Shown: positions 39,719 through 50,992 of the stretch, one piece after another
Numbering within the stretch: the stretch's first letter is position 1
How the letters are laid out: the number at the start of each line of letters is the position of its first letter
Source of the DNA: Tumebacillus amylolyticus
Lineage (GTDB): Bacteria; Bacillota; Bacilli; Tumebacillales; Tumebacillaceae
Assembly (NCBI RefSeq): GCF_016722965.1
Contig: NZ_JAEQNB010000011.1
Coordinates: 1-64,000 of the forward strand
DNA: 64,000 nt
Reading direction: 5' to 3'
The notes under the pieces: generated by a model
The model's database searches: none
What the model was told of the DNA's origin: nothing
What the model saw: the letters and a program-made list of their open reading frames with translations, nothing else
Position numbers and translations under genes: made by a program

Positions 39719-42700
39719 TTAGTCGGCCATCGTCTCGACGGTTTCGAGGTCGACTTTATCCAAGTCGCCGGAGGAACCGGCTGCAGAAGCAGCTTCTGCA
39801 ACGGTCTCCTCCTGTTCGGTGCCGTCTTCGACCTTGATGTTGCGGTAACGGGCCATACCTGTACCTGCCGGTACCAGTTTCCCGATGATGACGTTCTCTT
39901 TGAGGCCGAGGAGACGGTCGACCTTGCCTTTGATTGCAGCTTCGGTGAGGACACGGGTGGTCTCTTGGAAGGATGCAGCAGACAGGAAGGAATCGGTCTC
40001 CAGGGACGCCTTGGTGATCCCGAGCAGTGCCGGACGGGCAACAGCCGGTTCGCCGCCGTTCAACAGAACAGGCAGGTTCGCCGTTTCGAATTCAAAGGTA
40101 TCGACATAGGTGCCCGGCAGAAGCGTGGTGTCCCCTGCGTCTGCAATACGGACTTTGCGAAGCATCTGACGAACCATAACCTCAACGTGCTTGTCATTGA
40201 TCTCAACGCCTTGCAGACGGTATACGCGCTGTACTTCACGCAGCAGGTACATCTGCACGCCGTGGATGCCTTTGACTTTCAGCATGTCTTTCGGGTCGAT
40301 GGAACCCTCGGTCAACTCGTCGCCCGCTTCGACCACTTTGCCGACTTGAACGCGGATACGAGAGCCATACGGTACCGGATAGACTTTAACTTCCGCTTCG
40401 CCGCTGACTTCGATTTCGCGCTTGTCTTTGACTTCGCGGATTTCGGAAACACGACCGTCGATTTCGGTGATGATCGCTTGGCCTTTCGGGTTGCGCGCCT
40501 CGAACAACTCTTGGATACGCGGCAAACCTTGGGTGATGTCGTCGCCGGCAACGCCCCCGGTATGGAAGGTACGCATGGTGAGCTGAGTTCCCGGTTCCCC
40601 GATGGACTGTGCCGCGATGATCCCGACCGCTTCGCCGATCTCGACCATGTTGCCGGTTGCCAGGTTGCGGCCGTAGCACTTGATGCAAACGCCGTGCTGG
40701 GTACGGCAGGTCGTGACGGAGCGGATGTGAACGCGCTCGATGCCTGCTTCGATGATGTCACGGCCCGCTTGCTCGTCGATCAGTTCGTTGAGCGGAACGA
40801 TCGTTTCGCCGGTTTGCGGGTGGACGATATTTTGGAACGCGACACGACCTACGATGCGGTCGAACAGTTCCTCGATAACTTCCTTGCCGTCACGAATTTC
40901 CTCTGCGTACAGACCTTTGTCGGTGCCGCAGTCGTCTTGGCGGACGATTACGTCTTGCGCAACGTCAACGAGACGACGGGTCAAGTAACCGGAGTCCGCG
41001 GTACGAAGCGCGGTATCGGCCAGACCTTTACGAGCACCGTGAGTCGAGATGAAGTACTCGAGGACGGTGAGGCCTTCGCGGAAGTTCGATTTGATCGGGA
41101 GCTCGATGATACGACCGGACGGATTCGCCATCAGACCGCGCATACCGGCCAGCTGGGTGATCTGCGATACGTTACCGCGCGCCCCGGAGTGCGCCATCAT
41201 GTAGATCGGGTTGTAACGGTCCAAGGAAGCCATCAACACTTTGGTGATTTCATCCTTGGCTTTCGACCAGATCGAGATGACACGGTCGTAACGCTCGTCG
41301 TCGGTGATCAGACCACGGCGGAACTGGCGAGTAACGGTTTCGACTTTGTCTTCGGCTTCGCCGAGGATTCTGTACTTGTCTTCCGGAACGATGATGTCCG
41401 CGACGGAGATCGTGATGCCGGCACGCGTCGAGTATTTGAACGCGAGCTGCTTGATTCTGTCGAGGATCTCGGAGGTCATGGTGGTGCCGTAGATACGGAA
41501 GCACTCGCCGATGATCGAACCGAGGAATTTCTTGGTGACCGCTTCTTGCGGCGGGATGTCAGCGATGATCGCTTTCAAGTCCTGCCCTTTTTCAAACACG
41601 AAGAACTCATCGGACATCCCTTTGAGAAGGTTGTCGTTCTTCGAGTGGTTGATGAACGGGAAGTCGGTCGGGAAGATCTCGTTGAAGACGATCTTACCAA
41701 CGGTCGTGATCAGGTACGCGCCCTGTTGCTTCTCGGTGAGGGACGTTTTGTTGACTTCCTTCGCTTGGATGAGGATACGAGTGTGCAGAGAAATCTGACG
41801 CTCGTCGTATGCCAACATCGCTTCGTTCGCGGAACGGAAGACGCGACCTTCGCCCTTGAGACCCGGACGGTCCATGGTCAGGTAGTACGAGCCGAGGACC
41901 ATGTCCTGCGTCGGGGTAACGACCGGTTTGCCGTCCTTCGGGTTGAGGATGTTGTGTGCCGCCAGCATCAGCAGGCGTGCTTCCGCTTGTGCTTCTGCAG
42001 ACAACGGTACGTGGACGGCCATTTGGTCACCGTCAAAGTCCGCGTTGTATGCGGTACAAACGAGCGGATGCAGTTTGATCGCACGACCTTCGACGAGGGT
42101 CGGCTCGAACGCTTGAATCCCCAGACGGTGAAGGGTTGGTGCACGGTTCAAGAGAACCGGGTGTTCCTTGATAACGTCTTCGAGAACGTCCCAAACTTCA
42201 GCAGAGACGCGCTCTACTTTGCGTTTCGCAGACTTGATGTTGTGTGCGAGACCTTTGGCGACGAGCTCCTTCATGACGAACGGTTTGAACAGTTCAAGCG
42301 CCATCTCTTTCGGCAGACCGCACTGGTACATACGCAGGTGCGGACCGACGACGATAACGGAACGACCGGAATAGTCAACGCGCTTCCCGAGCAAGTTCTG
42401 ACGGAAACGGCCTTGCTTACCCTTGAGCATGTGCGAAAGGGATTTGAGCGGACGGTTCCCCGGTCCTGTGACCGGACGACCGCGACGACCGTTGTCGATC
42501 AGCGCATCGACCGCTTCTTGCAGCATGCGCTTCTCGTTTTGCACGATGATGTCCGGAGCGCCCAGGTCGAGCAGGCGCTTCAGACGGTTGTTCCGGTTGA
42601 TGACGCGGCGGTACAGGTCGTTCAAGTCGGAGGTTGCGAAACGACCCCCGTCCAGTTGAACCATCGGACGCAGTTCCGGCGGAATGACCGGGAGCACGTC

Positions 42701-43384
42701 GAGGATCATCCAAGACGGATCGTTGGAAGAAGCGCGGAACGCTTCCATAACTTCCAGACGCTTGATCGCACGGTTGCGGCGTTGGCCTTGTGCGGTCTTG
42801 AGCTCTTCTTTCAGTTGCACAACTTCTTTCTCGACTTCGACTTGGAGCAGAAGCTTTTTGATCGCTTCTGCACCCATGCCGGCTTCGAATGCATAGCCGT
42901 ACTTCTCACGGTAGGAGCGGAACTCCTTCTCGGAGAGAAGTTGCTTGTATTCCAGCGGGGTTTCACCCGGAGAGGTGACCACGTAGGAAGCAAAGTAGAT
43001 GACTTCTTCGAGCGAGCGCGGGCTCATGTCGAGCACGAGGCCCATACGGCTCGGAATGCCCTTGAAGTACCAGATGTGAGAGACGGGGGCCGCCAGTTCA
43101 ATGTGGCCCATCCGTTCCCGACGGACTTTTGCACGGGTGACTTCGACGCCGCAGCGATCGCAAACTACACCCTTGTAACGTACGCGCTTGTATTTGCCGC
43201 AATGGCATTCCCAGTCGCGGGTCGGTCCGAAGATTTTTTCGCAGAACAGACCTTCTTTTTCCGGTTTCAGGGTCCGGTAGTTGATCGTCTCCGGCTTCTT
43301 GACTTCCCCGTGAGACCACGAACGGATCTTCTCCGGGGATGCCAGACCGATCTTCATGTACTCAAAGTTGTTGACGTCCAACAA
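39719..43384 (-). CDS. rpoC: RNA polymerase subunit beta'
   Basis: Catalytic subunit of RNA polymerase, 1,221 residues. The N-terminal zinc motif ([19 protein letters not shown]), the active-site [14 protein letters not shown] with three Mg-binding Asp, the bridge helix/trigger loop region and the second zinc set ([17 protein letters not shown]) are present. It starts at a TTG at 43384 after AGGGAGGT, matching the Bacillus [10 protein letters not shown]. It follows rpoB by 23 bases. Confidence 0.99.
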   Translation of the reverse strand: MLDVNNFEYMKIGLASPEKIRSWSHGEVKKPETINYRTLKPEKEGLFCEKIFGPTRDWECHCGKYKRVRYKGVVCDRCGVEVTRAKVRRERMGHIELAAPVSHIWYFKGIPSRMGLVLDMSPRSLEEVIYFASYVVTSPGETPLEYKQLLSEKEFRSYREKYGYAFEAGMGAEAIKKLLLQVEVEKEVVQLKEELKTAQGQRRNRAIKRLEVMEAFRASSNDPSWMILDVLPVIPPELRPMVQLDGGRFATSDLNDLYRRVINRNNRLKRLLDLGAPDIIVQNEKRMLQEAVDALIDNGRRGRPVTGPGNRPLKSLSHMLKGKQGRFRQNLLGKRVDYSGRSVIVVGPHLRMYQCGLPKEMALELFKPFVMKELVAKGLAHNIKSAKRKVERVSAEVWDVLEDVIKEHPVLLNRAPTLHRLGIQAFEPTLVEGRAIKLHPLVCTAYNADFDGDQMAVHVPLSAEAQAEARLLMLAAHNILNPKDGKPVVTPTQDMVLGSYYLTMDRPGLKGEGRVFRSANEAMLAYDERQISLHTRILIQAKEVNKTSLTEKQQGAYLITTVGKIVFNEIFPTDFPFINHSKNDNLLKGMSDEFFVFEKGQDLKAIIADIPPQEAVTKKFLGSIIGECFRIYGTTMTSEILDRIKQLAFKYSTRAGITISVADIIVPEDKYRILGEAEDKVETVTRQFRRGLITDDERYDRVISIWSKAKDEITKVLMASLDRYNPIYMMAHSGARGNVSQITQLAGMRGLMANPSGRIIELPIKSNFREGLTVLEYFISTHGARKGLADTALRTADSGYLTRRLVDVAQDVIVRQDDCGTDKGLYAEEIRDGKEVIEELFDRIVGRVAFQNIVHPQTGETIVPLNELIDEQAGRDIIEAGIERVHIRSVTTCRTQHGVCIKCYGRNLATGNMVEIGEAVGIIAAQSIGEPGTQLTMRTFHTGGVAGDDITQGLPRIQELFEARNPKGQAIITEIDGRVSEIREVKDKREIEVSGEAEVKVYPVPYGSRIRVQVGKVVEAGDELTEGSIDPKDMLKVKGIHGVQMYLLREVQRVYRLQGVEINDKHVEVMVRQMLRKVRIADAGDTTLLPGTYVDTFEFETANLPVLLNGGEPAVARPALLGITKASLETDSFLSAASFQETTRVLTEAAIKGKVDRLLGLKENVIIGKLVPAGTGMARYRNIKVEDGTEQEETVAEAASAAGSSGDLDKVDLETVETMAD

Positions 43385-43407
43385 GGGGCCTACCTCCCTT
43401 TTCGTAC

Positions 43408-46400
43408 TTACTCTTCGCCGACTTCACGCGCGCTCAGATTCAGGTTGAGCTTCTCACCCGAATCGTCTTCTTCGTCGCTCTCACGCATGACGATTTCTTG
43501 CTCGTCTTCGGAGAGGATCTTGACGTCCATGCCAAGCGATTGCAGTTCTTTGATCAAGACTTTGAACGATTCCGGAACACCAGGTTCCGGGACATTCTCG
43601 CCCTTTACGATCGCTTCGTAGGTCTTCACGCGGCCGACCACGTCGTCCGACTTGACAGTGAGGATCTCTTGGAGGGTGTACGCGGCACCGTATGCCTCAA
43701 GCGCCCAGACCTCCATCTCCCCGAAGCGCTGACCACCGAACTGTGCCTTACCACCGAGCGGCTGCTGGGTGACGAGGGAGTACGGACCAGTGGAGCGTGC
43801 GTGGATTTTATCGTCGACCAGATGGTGCAGTTTCAACATGTACACGCAACCAACGGTGACGCGGTTTTCAAACGGATCGCCGGTGCGCCCGTCGTACAGG
43901 ACTTGCTTGCCGTCACGCGGCAGGCCGGCTTCTTCCAAGGTGTCGAACACATCGGACTCACGCGCGCCGTCGAAGACCGGCGTCGCCACGTGGATGCCGA
44001 GGAATCGAGCAGCCATCCCCAAGTGGGTTTCAAGTACCTGACCGATGTTCATCCGCGACGGAACGCCCAGCGGGTTCAGTACGACCTGTACCGGGGTGCC
44101 GTCGGAGAGGAACGGCATGTCTTCTTCAGCCATGATGCGGGCAACGACACCCTTGTTACCATGGCGACCTGCCATCTTGTCACCTTCGGAGATTTTGCGC
44201 TTCTGCGCGATGTAGACGCGCACAAGTTGGTTGACGCCCGGCGGCAATTCGTCGCCGTTGTCGCGGGTAAACACTTTGACGTCGACGATGATGCCGGCGC
44301 CACCGTGCGGGACGCGCAACGAGGTGTCGCGGACTTCGCGAGCTTTCTCGCCGAAGATCGCGTGCAGGAGGCGTTCCTCCGCCGTCAGTTCGGTAACACC
44401 CTTCGGCGTTACTTTCCCGACGAGGATGTCGCCAGCGTCGATCTCGGCACCCACGCGGATGATACCGCGCTCGTCGAGGTTCTTCAGCGCATCGTCGCCA
44501 ACGTTCGGGATGTCGCGGGTGATTTCTTCCGGTCCGAGCTTGGTGTCGCGAGCTTCTGCTTCGTATTCCTCAATGTGGAGGGACGTGTACACGTCTTCCT
44601 TCACCAGTTTTTCGGAGAGCAAGATCGCATCCTCGTAGTTGTAACCTTCCCAGGTCATGAACGCAACGATGACGTTCTTGCCCAGTGCGAGTTCCCCGTT
44701 GTCGGTCGCCGGACCGTCCGCGATGATCGTGCCCTTGGTGATGGTTTCACCTTGTTGAACGATCGGACGCTGGTTGATACAGGTCCCTTGGTTGGAACGG
44801 GTGAACTTGAGGAGCTTGTATTTGTGCAGGTCGCCGTTGATCAGGCGGCCATCGACCACTTTCTGTTCACGCACCCAAACTTCGTTTGCACCCACGCGCT
44901 CAACGAGACCGTTGTGACGCGAGACCACGGTGGAACCGGAGTCCTTGGCTGCTTTGTGTTCCATCCCGGTGCCGACAAACGGAGCGGCCGGCTTCAGGAG
45001 CGGAACGGCTTGGCGTTGCATGTTGGAACCCATCAGCGCACGGTTGGCATCGTCATTCTCAAGGAACGGGATGCAAGCCGTTGCAACGGAGACGACCTGA
45101 CGCGGCGAGACGTCGATGTAGTCGACGCGCTCCGGCGCGAGCAGCAGGGTCTCTTCCTTGTAGCGAACGACAACTTGCGGGTCGATCAAGGTGAGGAGTT
45201 CATCGGTCGTTGCATTCGCCTGTGCGATTACGTAGTTGTCCTCTTCGTCAGCCGTCATGTAGTGGACGACTTCAGTGAGGCGTTGGTTCTCCGGGTCTAC
45301 TTTGCGGTACGGAGTTTCGATGAAGCCGTACTCGTTGATCCGCGCATAGGTGGAAAGGTAGTTGATCAGACCGATGTTCGGGCCCTCCGGGGTCTCGATC
45401 GGGCACATACGGCCGTAGTGAGAGTGGTGGACGTCACGAACTTCAAAGCCTGCGCGCTCACGGGTCAGACCGCCCGGGCCGAGTGCGGAGAGACGACGTT
45501 TGTGCGTCAGTTCCGCCAGCGGGTTGGTTTGGTCCATGAACTGCGAGAGCTGCGAGGAACCGAAGAATTCCTTGATCGCAGCGATGACCGGACGGATGTT
45601 GATCAGCGCTTGCGGCGTGATCGCGTTCGCGTCTTGGATGGACATACGCTCACGAACAACACGCTCCATACGGGAGAGACCGATGCGGAACTGGTTGGTG
45701 AGCAATTCACCGACCGAGCGCAGACGACGGTTCCCGAGATGGTCGATGTCGTCGGTGTTGCCGACGCCATGCAACAAGTTCATGAAGTACGAGATCGACG
45801 CCAAGATGTCGGACGGCGTGATGTGCTTCACGTTTTTGTCAACGTTGGCATTGCCGGTGACCTTGATCACTTTGCCGTCTTCACGCGGCGAGAAGATCTT
45901 GATCTCCTGCAAACGGATGTTCTCTTCCTCAACGACGCCGGAAGTGGACTTGTAATCCACGTAGTTCACAGCGTTGTTCTCAAGCGCCGGCAAGATCTTG
46001 TCGAGCAAGCGACGGTCGAGGACAGCCCCCGCCTCTGCGATGATCTCTCCGGTCGACGGATCGATCAGCGTCTCAGCCAGGCGTTGGCCGAGCAGACGGT
46101 TCTTGATATGTAACTTCTTGTTGATCTTGTAGCGGCCGACGTTTGCGAGGTCGTAACGCTTCGGATCGAAGAAGCGGGAAATCAGCAGGTTACGAGCATT
46201 CTCCAGCGTCGGCGGTTCGCCCGGACGCAGACGCTCGTAGATTTCGAGCAACGCTTTCTCGGTGGTCTCGGTGTTGTCTTTGTCCAGCGAGTTGCGCAGG
46301 TACTCGTCTTCACCAAGCAGGTTCAGGATCTCAGCGTCAGTGGAGAAGCCCAATGCGCGCAAAAGCACCGTCACGGGGATCTTCCGCGTACGGTCGATGC

Positions 46401-46953
46401 GGACATAGATAATGTCCTTCGCGTCGGTCTCCAACTCCAACCAAGCACCACGGTTCGGGATGACGGTCGCAGTGTACGCCTTCTTCCCGTTTTTGTCGAT
46501 CTTGGTATTGAAGTAGACGCTTGGGGAACGAACCAGCTGGGAAACGATGACACGCTCGGCACCGTTGATAATAAATGTACCGGTATCTGTCATCAGCGGG
46601 AAATCACCCATGAAGACTTCCTGCTCTTTCACTTCACCGGTCTCGCGGTTGATCAAGCGGACCTTCACACGCAAAGGCGCAGCGTACGTTACGTCGCGCT
46701 CCTTCGACTCATCGACCGAGTATTTCGGATCGCCCAGGCTGTAATCCACGAATTCCAGGACCAGGTTCCCCGTAAAGTCTTGAATCGGTGAGATGTCTTG
46801 GAACATCTCCTTCAAACCTTCGTCAAGAAACCATTGATAGGACTTTTGCTGGATCTCGATCAGGTTCGGCAGTTCCAATACTTCTTCGAGGCGCGCATAG
46901 GTTCTGCGTTGCCGTTTGCCGTATTGCACTAGTTGTCCCTTCAAATCTGTCAC
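43408..46953 (-). CDS. rpoB: RNA polymerase subunit beta
   Basis: Catalytic subunit of RNA polymerase, 1,181 residues. The rifampicin-binding cluster is wild type ([30 protein letters not shown]), so no resistance substitution is seen. The C-terminal clamp regions ([27 protein letters not shown]) are intact. A strong promoter about 170 bases upstream starts the rpoBC transcript. Confidence 0.99.
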   Translation of the reverse strand: MTDLKGQLVQYGKRQRRTYARLEEVLELPNLIEIQQKSYQWFLDEGLKEMFQDISPIQDFTGNLVLEFVDYSLGDPKYSVDESKERDVTYAAPLRVKVRLINRETGEVKEQEVFMGDFPLMTDTGTFIINGAERVIVSQLVRSPSVYFNTKIDKNGKKAYTATVIPNRGAWLELETDAKDIIYVRIDRTRKIPVTVLLRALGFSTDAEILNLLGEDEYLRNSLDKDNTETTEKALLEIYERLRPGEPPTLENARNLLISRFFDPKRYDLANVGRYKINKKLHIKNRLLGQRLAETLIDPSTGEIIAEAGAVLDRRLLDKILPALENNAVNYVDYKSTSGVVEEENIRLQEIKIFSPREDGKVIKVTGNANVDKNVKHITPSDILASISYFMNLLHGVGNTDDIDHLGNRRLRSVGELLTNQFRIGLSRMERVVRERMSIQDANAITPQALINIRPVIAAIKEFFGSSQLSQFMDQTNPLAELTHKRRLSALGPGGLTRERAGFEVRDVHHSHYGRMCPIETPEGPNIGLINYLSTYARINEYGFIETPYRKVDPENQRLTEVVHYMTADEEDNYVIAQANATTDELLTLIDPQVVVRYKEETLLLAPERVDYIDVSPRQVVSVATACIPFLENDDANRALMGSNMQRQAVPLLKPAAPFVGTGMEHKAAKDSGSTVVSRHNGLVERVGANEVWVREQKVVDGRLINGDLHKYKLLKFTRSNQGTCINQRPIVQQGETITKGTIIADGPATDNGELALGKNVIVAFMTWEGYNYEDAILLSEKLVKEDVYTSLHIEEYEAEARDTKLGPEEITRDIPNVGDDALKNLDERGIIRVGAEIDAGDILVGKVTPKGVTELTAEERLLHAIFGEKAREVRDTSLRVPHGGAGIIVDVKVFTRDNGDELPPGVNQLVRVYIAQKRKISEGDKMAGRHGNKGVVARIMAEEDMPFLSDGTPVQVVLNPLGVPSRMNIGQVLETHLGMAARFLGIHVATPVFDGARESDVFDTLEEAGLPRDGKQVLYDGRTGDPFENRVTVGCVYMLKLHHLVDDKIHARSTGPYSLVTQQPLGGKAQFGGQRFGEMEVWALEAYGAAYTLQEILTVKSDDVVGRVKTYEAIVKGENVPEPGVPESFKVLIKELQSLGMDVKILSEDEQEIVMRESDEEDDSGEKLNLNLSAREVGEE

Positions 46954-47119
46954 CCCTCATACCTTTGGTCGACATTTGATACCAAAAAAATAAAATGCGA
47001 GTACGCTATGTAAACACATTTCTTGGTAAACCACGTAATATTCATTCGTAACCAGATTTCCTGCAAACCATACCTGTATGGAAAGACAGAGAATGCAGTA
47101 TAGGATTACGCATTAAATA

Positions 47120-47148
47120 ACTATACAACAGCCGATGTGGCGTGTCAA
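47120..47148 (-). promoter_or_regulatory. Sigma-A promoter of rpoB-rpoC
   Basis: Perfect TTGACA (47148-47143), 17 bases, TATAGT (47125-47120). The leader to rpoB is about 160 bases with no obvious terminator. Confidence 0.85.
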
Positions 47149-47167
47149 CAAATTCTTGCCACAGATT

Positions 47168-47779
47168 CTAAAGGTTGGTTTGCGGCCCACTGCAACGGAA
47201 AATCCGGAACCCGGCATCCCGCGCCACATCCTCCACACTCTCGAACAGCTCTTCCAGACGTTTCTTCGCTGACGGCGCGCCTTGCTTCTTTTGAATCACC
47301 ACCCACAGCTCACCGCGCTCGGTCAGATGTTCCACGGCACCCTCGAAGATCGAATGCACCACTTGCTTTCCGGCCCGAATCGGCGGGTTGGTCAAGATCA
47401 CATCGAAGCGCCGTCCTTGCACGCCCGCATACCGGTCACTCACCAGTACTTCCACGTTGGCGATGCCGTTGGTCTCTGCATTTCGACGCGCCAACTCCAC
47501 CGCGCGTTCGTTGATGTCAACCATCGTGACTCGGCCCTGCACAGCCAACTTCGCGGCCGACAACCCGATCGGTCCGTATCCACACCCGACATCCAGCACG
47601 CTGGCATCTTCGGGGATCTCCATCGACTCGATCAACAAGTCACTGCCAAAATCAACACCCGACTTCGAGAACACCCCGGCGTCTGTCCAGAACACCAACT
47701 CCACACCGCGCAACGTCACGCGGACTGTGCGCAGGTCATGCTCCACCGTCGGTTTGTTCGAATAATAGTGATCACTCAC
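47168..47779 (-). CDS. Class I methyltransferase of the RsmC type (YbxB)
   Basis: A 203-residue SAM-dependent methyltransferase. Motif I is DVGCGYGPIG (about 62-71) and the catalytic motif IV is NPPIRAGK (about 130-137), the NPPI form of N2-guanine methylases such as RsmC, which modify 16S rRNA. Bacillus subtilis has ybxB at the same place between rplL and rpoB. The exact target is not established from sequence. Confidence 0.93.
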   Translation of the reverse strand: MSDHYYSNKPTVEHDLRTVRVTLRGVELVFWTDAGVFSKSGVDFGSDLLIESMEIPEDASVLDVGCGYGPIGLSAAKLAVQGRVTMVDINERAVELARRNAETNGIANVEVLVSDRYAGVQGRRFDVILTNPPIRAGKQVVHSIFEGAVEHLTERGELWVVIQKKQGAPSAKKRLEELFESVEDVARDAGFRIFRCSGPQTNL

Positions 47780-47848
47780 GGGCGCATACCCTCCCTCACC
47801 TTATTCAGGTTACCCATTTTCCAGTTATTCTAGTAGGTACCACGTATG

Positions 47849-47886
47849 TAAAAAAAAGCACCCGACCGCAAGCGGCCAGGTGCTCT
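47849..47886 (-). terminator. Terminator of rplJ-rplL
   Basis: AGCACCTGGCCGC / GGTCGGGTGCT form a stem followed on the minus strand by eight T, just past the rplL stop. Confidence 0.9.
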
Positions 47887-47906
47887 TTTCAAAAGCTGAA
47901 GCGAAA

Positions 47907-48272
47907 TTACTTCACTTCTACGGATGCGCCTGCTTCTTCAAGCTTAGCTTTCATAGCTTCTGCATCTTCTTTGGAGATCTTTTCTTTCAGTGCTTTCGGA
48001 GCGTTGTCAACGATTTCTTTCGCTTCTTTGAGGCCCAGGCCGGTCAGTTCGCGAACGACTTTGATAACGTTGATTTTGGAAGCACCAGCGGAGTTGAGGA
48101 TAACGTCGAATTCGGATTGCTCTTCGACAGCTGCAACTGCAGCGCCGCCAGCAACTGCAACCGGAGCTGCAGCGGAAACGCCGAATTCTTCTTCGATTGC
48201 TTTAACGAGTTCGTTCAGTTCGAGAACGGACATACCTTTGATCTTTTCAAGGATATCAGCGGTGTGGGACAT
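47907..48272 (-). CDS. rplL: 50S ribosomal protein L7/L12
   Basis: A 121-residue stalk protein present in several copies that recruits and activates translational GTPases. The N-terminal dimerisation helix pair, Ala/Gly-rich hinge (about 35-50) and C-terminal domain ([19 protein letters not shown]) are intact. It follows rplJ. Confidence 0.98.
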   Translation of the reverse strand: MSHTADILEKIKGMSVLELNELVKAIEEEFGVSAAAPVAVAGGAAVAAVEEQSEFDVILNSAGASKINVIKVVRELTGLGLKEAKEIVDNAPKALKEKISKEDAEAMKAKLEEAGASVEVK

Positions 48273-48330
48273 TGAGAAAAACCTCCTAATAGGTTGTAGT
48301 AGTTGTTGTTACGCGGTTCGAAGCTTAGAA

Positions 48331-48819
48331 TTAAGCTTCTTGCTTTTCTGCCACTTGCGAAACTGCGTATGCGAAGTTGCGCATCGGAGCTTGCAGCACG
48401 GAGAGAAGCATGGAGAGGAGACCCTCTTTGTTCGGGAGTTCAGCCAGAGCTTGAACTTCAGAAGTACCGATAACCTTACCTTCAACGATGCCCGCTTTCA
48501 GCTCGAGAGCTTTGTGCGTTTTCGCAAAGTCGTTGAGGATACGCGCCGGAGCGACAACGTCGTCGTTGGAGAACGCGATTGCGTTCGGGCCTACGAGGAA
48601 TTCGTTGATCTCGCTCAGGTTGACTTGGTCAGCCGCGCGGCGGGTCATGGTGTTCTTGAGAACCTTGAACTCGATGCCAGCCTCACGGAGAGTCTTGCGG
48701 AGTTCGGTGACTTCTGCCACGGTCAGACCACGGTAGTCAGCAATGATCGTGGATGCGGAGTTTTGCAGTTTTTCTGCAATCTCAGATACGATCGCTACTT
48801 TTTCTTCACGGATGCTCAT
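48331..48819 (-). CDS. rplJ: 50S ribosomal protein L10
   Basis: A 162-residue base of the stalk that binds L12 dimers through its C-terminal helix. [20 protein letters not shown] and the [18 protein letters not shown] segment match. A regulatory leader lies upstream. Confidence 0.98.
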   Translation of the reverse strand: MSIREEKVAIVSEIAEKLQNSASTIIADYRGLTVAEVTELRKTLREAGIEFKVLKNTMTRRAADQVNLSEINEFLVGPNAIAFSNDDVVAPARILNDFAKTHKALELKAGIVEGKVIGTSEVQALAELPNKEGLLSMLLSVLQAPMRNFAYAVSQVAEKQEA

Positions 48820-48839
48820 CGTTACACCTCCTGTTATCT

Positions 48840-48998
48840 TGTCATCGCAGACAAAAGCCCTCGTAGCGAGACTACGAGGGCATACGTTTCACAACCAAGG
48901 TGAATCGAATGTTCGTCCTCGGCGGGGTATTAAGCGAAGCCATTCAGCTTCAGCACCCGCTGTCTACGGTCGCAGCATATTCAGTTGCAACAGGACAT
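48840..48998 (-). ncRNA. L10 leader with transcription attenuator
   Basis: A structured leader of about 160 bases lies between the promoter and rplJ. It ends in a strong hairpin GCCCTCGTAG / CTACGAGGGC (48857-48881) followed by TTTTG. In Firmicutes the L10(L12)4 complex binds this leader and promotes termination, matching stalk protein supply to demand. Position and hairpin fit that class; the L10-binding fold was not modelled. Confidence 0.8.
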
Positions 48999-49027
48999 AT
49001 CTTATCATGCTTGGTTTTGAAAGTCAA
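48999..49027 (-). promoter_or_regulatory. Sigma-A promoter of rplJ-rplL
   Basis: TTGACT (49027-49022), 17 bases, TAAGAT (49004-48999), at the 5' end of the L10 leader and just past rplA. Confidence 0.75.
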
Positions 49028-49054
49028 AACGGAAATTGCTGGTTCGTAAGAACC

Positions 49055-49741
49055 TTACTTCTGCGGGTTTACTTTCACGCCCGGGCCCATGGTGGAGGAA
49101 ACGGTGATGTTGCGCAGGTAGGTACCTTTTGCAGCAGCCGGTTTCGCCTTCACAAGGGTATCGAGGAGGGTGGTGTAGTTTTCCAGCAGTTTATCGTTGT
49201 CAAAAGAGATCTTGCCAAGCGGAGCGTGGATGTTGCCTTGCTTGTCAACGCGGTATTCGATCTTACCCGCTTTGATCTCGTTAACAGCTTTGGTAACGTC
49301 GAAGGTAACGGTACCGGTTTTCGGGTTCGGCATCAGGCCTTTCGGACCGAGTACACGACCGAGCTTACCAACAGATGCCATCATGTCCGGGGTTGCGACG
49401 ACAGCATCAAAATCGAACCAACCTTGGTTGATTTTGTTGATCATGTCTTCTTCGCCCACGTAGTCAGCGCCTGCTGCTTCCGCTTCCTTCGCTTTCTCGC
49501 CTTTTGCAAAGACGAGGACGCGTTGGGTTTTACCGGTGCCGTGCGGCAGCACAACTGCACCACGGATTTGTTGGTCAGCTTTCTTCGGGTCTACGCCCAG
49601 ACGGAAAGCGACTTCGACGGTTTCGTCAAACTTAGCACGAGCGGTCTTCTTAACCAGCTCGATTGCTTCTGCTGCTTCGTATTGGACAGCGTTGTCCACG
49701 AGTTTCGCAGCTTCTGCGTATTTCTTACCTTGTTTCGGCAT
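49055..49741 (-). CDS. rplA: 50S ribosomal protein L1
   Basis: A 228-residue protein of the mobile L1 stalk that handles E-site tRNA; in several bacteria also the translational repressor of rplK-rpl[18 protein letters not shown] and [19 protein letters not shown] match. A hairpin lies in the gap after rplK. Confidence 0.98.
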   Translation of the reverse strand: MPKQGKKYAEAAKLVDNAVQYEAAEAIELVKKTARAKFDETVEVAFRLGVDPKKADQQIRGAVVLPHGTGKTQRVLVFAKGEKAKEAEAAGADYVGEEDMINKINQGWFDFDAVVATPDMMASVGKLGRVLGPKGLMPNPKTGTVTFDVTKAVNEIKAGKIEYRVDKQGNIHAPLGKISFDNDKLLENYTTLLDTLVKAKPAAAKGTYLRNITVSSTMGPGVKVNPQK

Positions 49742-49796
49742 TGAAAGTTACCTCCCTCATGTGGTTATAGCGGTAGAAAAAACCTCCCACGAATAA

Positions 49797-49826
49797 GGGT
49801 TGGCAGAGTCACGACCCCGCCAACCC
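49797..49826 (-). promoter_or_regulatory. Stable hairpin between rplK and rplA
   Basis: GGGTTGGC / GCCAACCC pair around a 14-base loop in the rplK-rplA gap, about 55 bases ahead of rplA. A T run follows only 16 bases later, so it is not a standard terminator. A site for L1 binding or RNA processing is a possible role. Confidence 0.55.
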
Positions 49827-49846
49827 GCGAAGAACATCGAAGAGGA

Positions 49847-50272
49847 TTAGTCTTCGATGATGATGCCCATGGAGCGTGCAGTACCTTCGACCATACGCAT
49901 AGCGGATTCAACATTCGCTGCGTTGAGGTCAGGCATTTTGGTTTCCGCGATTTCACGGACCTTGTCACGCTTAACGGTTGCAACTTTCTTCTTGTTCGGT
50001 TCACCGGAACCCGACTCGATTCCTGCTGCTTTTTTGAGCAGGACTGCAGCCGGCGGGGTTTTGGTTTCGAAAGTGAAAGAGCGGTCTTCATAAACGGTGA
50101 TAACTACCGGGATGATGAGACCAGCTTGTTCTGCGGTACGAGCGTTAAACTCCTTGCAGAACCCCATGATGTTTACCCCAGCCTGACCGAGAGCCGGACC
50201 AACCGGCGGTGCAGGGGTGGCCTTCGCTGCCGGAATTTGCAGCTTCACGAGTTTCATAACCTTTTTAGCCAC
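49847..50272 (-). CDS. rplK: 50S ribosomal protein L11
   Basis: A 141-residue protein of the GTPase-associated centre, needed for RelA activation and target of thiopeptides. [20 protein letters not shown] and the Pro-rich switch are wild type. The start is a GTG at 50272, eight bases after AGGAGG, and gives the Bacillus subtilis length; an upstream GTG at 50281 abuts that site. A separate promoter inside nusG and a leader hairpin precede it. Confidence 0.97.
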   Translation of the reverse strand: MAKKVMKLVKLQIPAAKATPAPPVGPALGQAGVNIMGFCKEFNARTAEQAGLIIPVVITVYEDRSFTFETKTPPAAVLLKKAAGIESGSGEPNKKKVATVKRDKVREIAETKMPDLNAANVESAMRMVEGTARSMGIIIED

Positions 50273-50333
50273 AACAGACACCTCCTTCTAGAAAGATGTG
50301 GTATAACGGGACGAACTGCCCCTCCCACTCATT

Positions 50334-50369
50334 AAAAACAGGTCTACGATGGCAGGACCACGATAGACC
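50334..50369 (-). terminator. Terminator or attenuator hairpin before rplK
   Basis: GGTCTATCGTGG / CCATCGTAGACC pair over about 12 positions with one mismatch, followed on the minus strand by TGTTTTTAA. It ends nusG transcripts, and also lies in the leader of the transcript that starts at 50388-50417, so it may attenuate rplK-rplA. Confidence 0.7.
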
Positions 50370-50387
50370 AAACTTTAACCGAAGTAG

Positions 50388-50417
50388 ATTATAGCTTCTC
50401 AACCTGATCAAAGTCAA
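50388..50417 (-). promoter_or_regulatory. Sigma-A promoter of rplK-rplA inside the 3' end of nusG
   Basis: TTGACT (50417-50412), 18 bases, perfect TATAAT (50393-50388). It overlaps the last codons and stop of nusG. Confidence 0.7.
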
Positions 50418-50934
50418 GTTCGAGCGGGGTTTCGCGTCCGAACATCGAGACCAGTACCTTGAGCTTCGCCCGATCGGCGTCGATCTCTTCGATAGAACCT
50501 ACGATGTTGGCGAACGGGCCGTCTGTGACGCGCACCGCTTCCTTCAACGTATAGTCTACAGGTTTACGCGCCGCAGCATCCACGCCCATCTGTTTAAGAA
50601 TGGTGCGGACTTCAGACGGCATGAGCGGGGTCGGCTTGGAACCGGCGCCCGTAGAACCCACAAAGCCTGTGACACCCGGCGTATTACGCACAACGTACCA
50701 AGAGTCATCGGTCATAATCATTTCGACGAGGACATAGCCCGGGAAGACCTTCCGCATGACGGATTTCTGCTTGCCGTTCTTGACTTCCGTTTCCTCTTCC
50801 ACCGGGACGAGTACGCGGAAGATCTTGTCTTCCATCTCCATGGAGATGACACGTTTCTCCAGGTTCGTTTTCACCTTGTTTTCATAACCAGAATAGGTAT
50901 GGACGACATACCAGCGTTTCTCCAACTGTTCCAT
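50389..50934 (-). CDS. nusG: Transcription termination/antitermination factor NusG
   Basis: A 181-residue pausing and coupling factor with an NGN domain (KRWYVVHTYSGYENKVK; VFPGYVLVEMIMTDDSWYVVRNTPGVTGFVG) and a C-terminal KOW domain (VRVTDGPFANIVGSIEEID). ATG 50934 matches homologues. Its ribosome site is poor: the nearest purine-rich run is about 20 bases upstream. It follows secE as usual. Confidence 0.97.
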   Translation of the reverse strand: MEQLEKRWYVVHTYSGYENKVKTNLEKRVISMEMEDKIFRVLVPVEEETEVKNGKQKSVMRKVFPGYVLVEMIMTDDSWYVVRNTPGVTGFVGSTGAGSKPTPLMPSEVRTILKQMGVDAAARKPVDYTLKEAVRVTDGPFANIVGSIEEIDADRAKLKVLVSMFGRETPLELDFDQVEKL

Positions 50935-50992
50935 GTACGCGAGGGCGAGGATGCCCTTCCCCCCTAAGTGTGGTGAGTGTGCGGTCTGGGGA

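Noticed and set aside
39674-43621. A 1,315-codon open frame on the plus strand opposite rpoC
   Set aside because: It is the antisense shadow of rpoC. Its product has no recognisable domains and is rich in His, Arg, Phe and Val, as expected from reverse reading of GC-rich codons.
43498-46113. An 871-codon open frame on the plus strand opposite rpoB
   Set aside because: Antisense shadow of rpoB for the same reasons.
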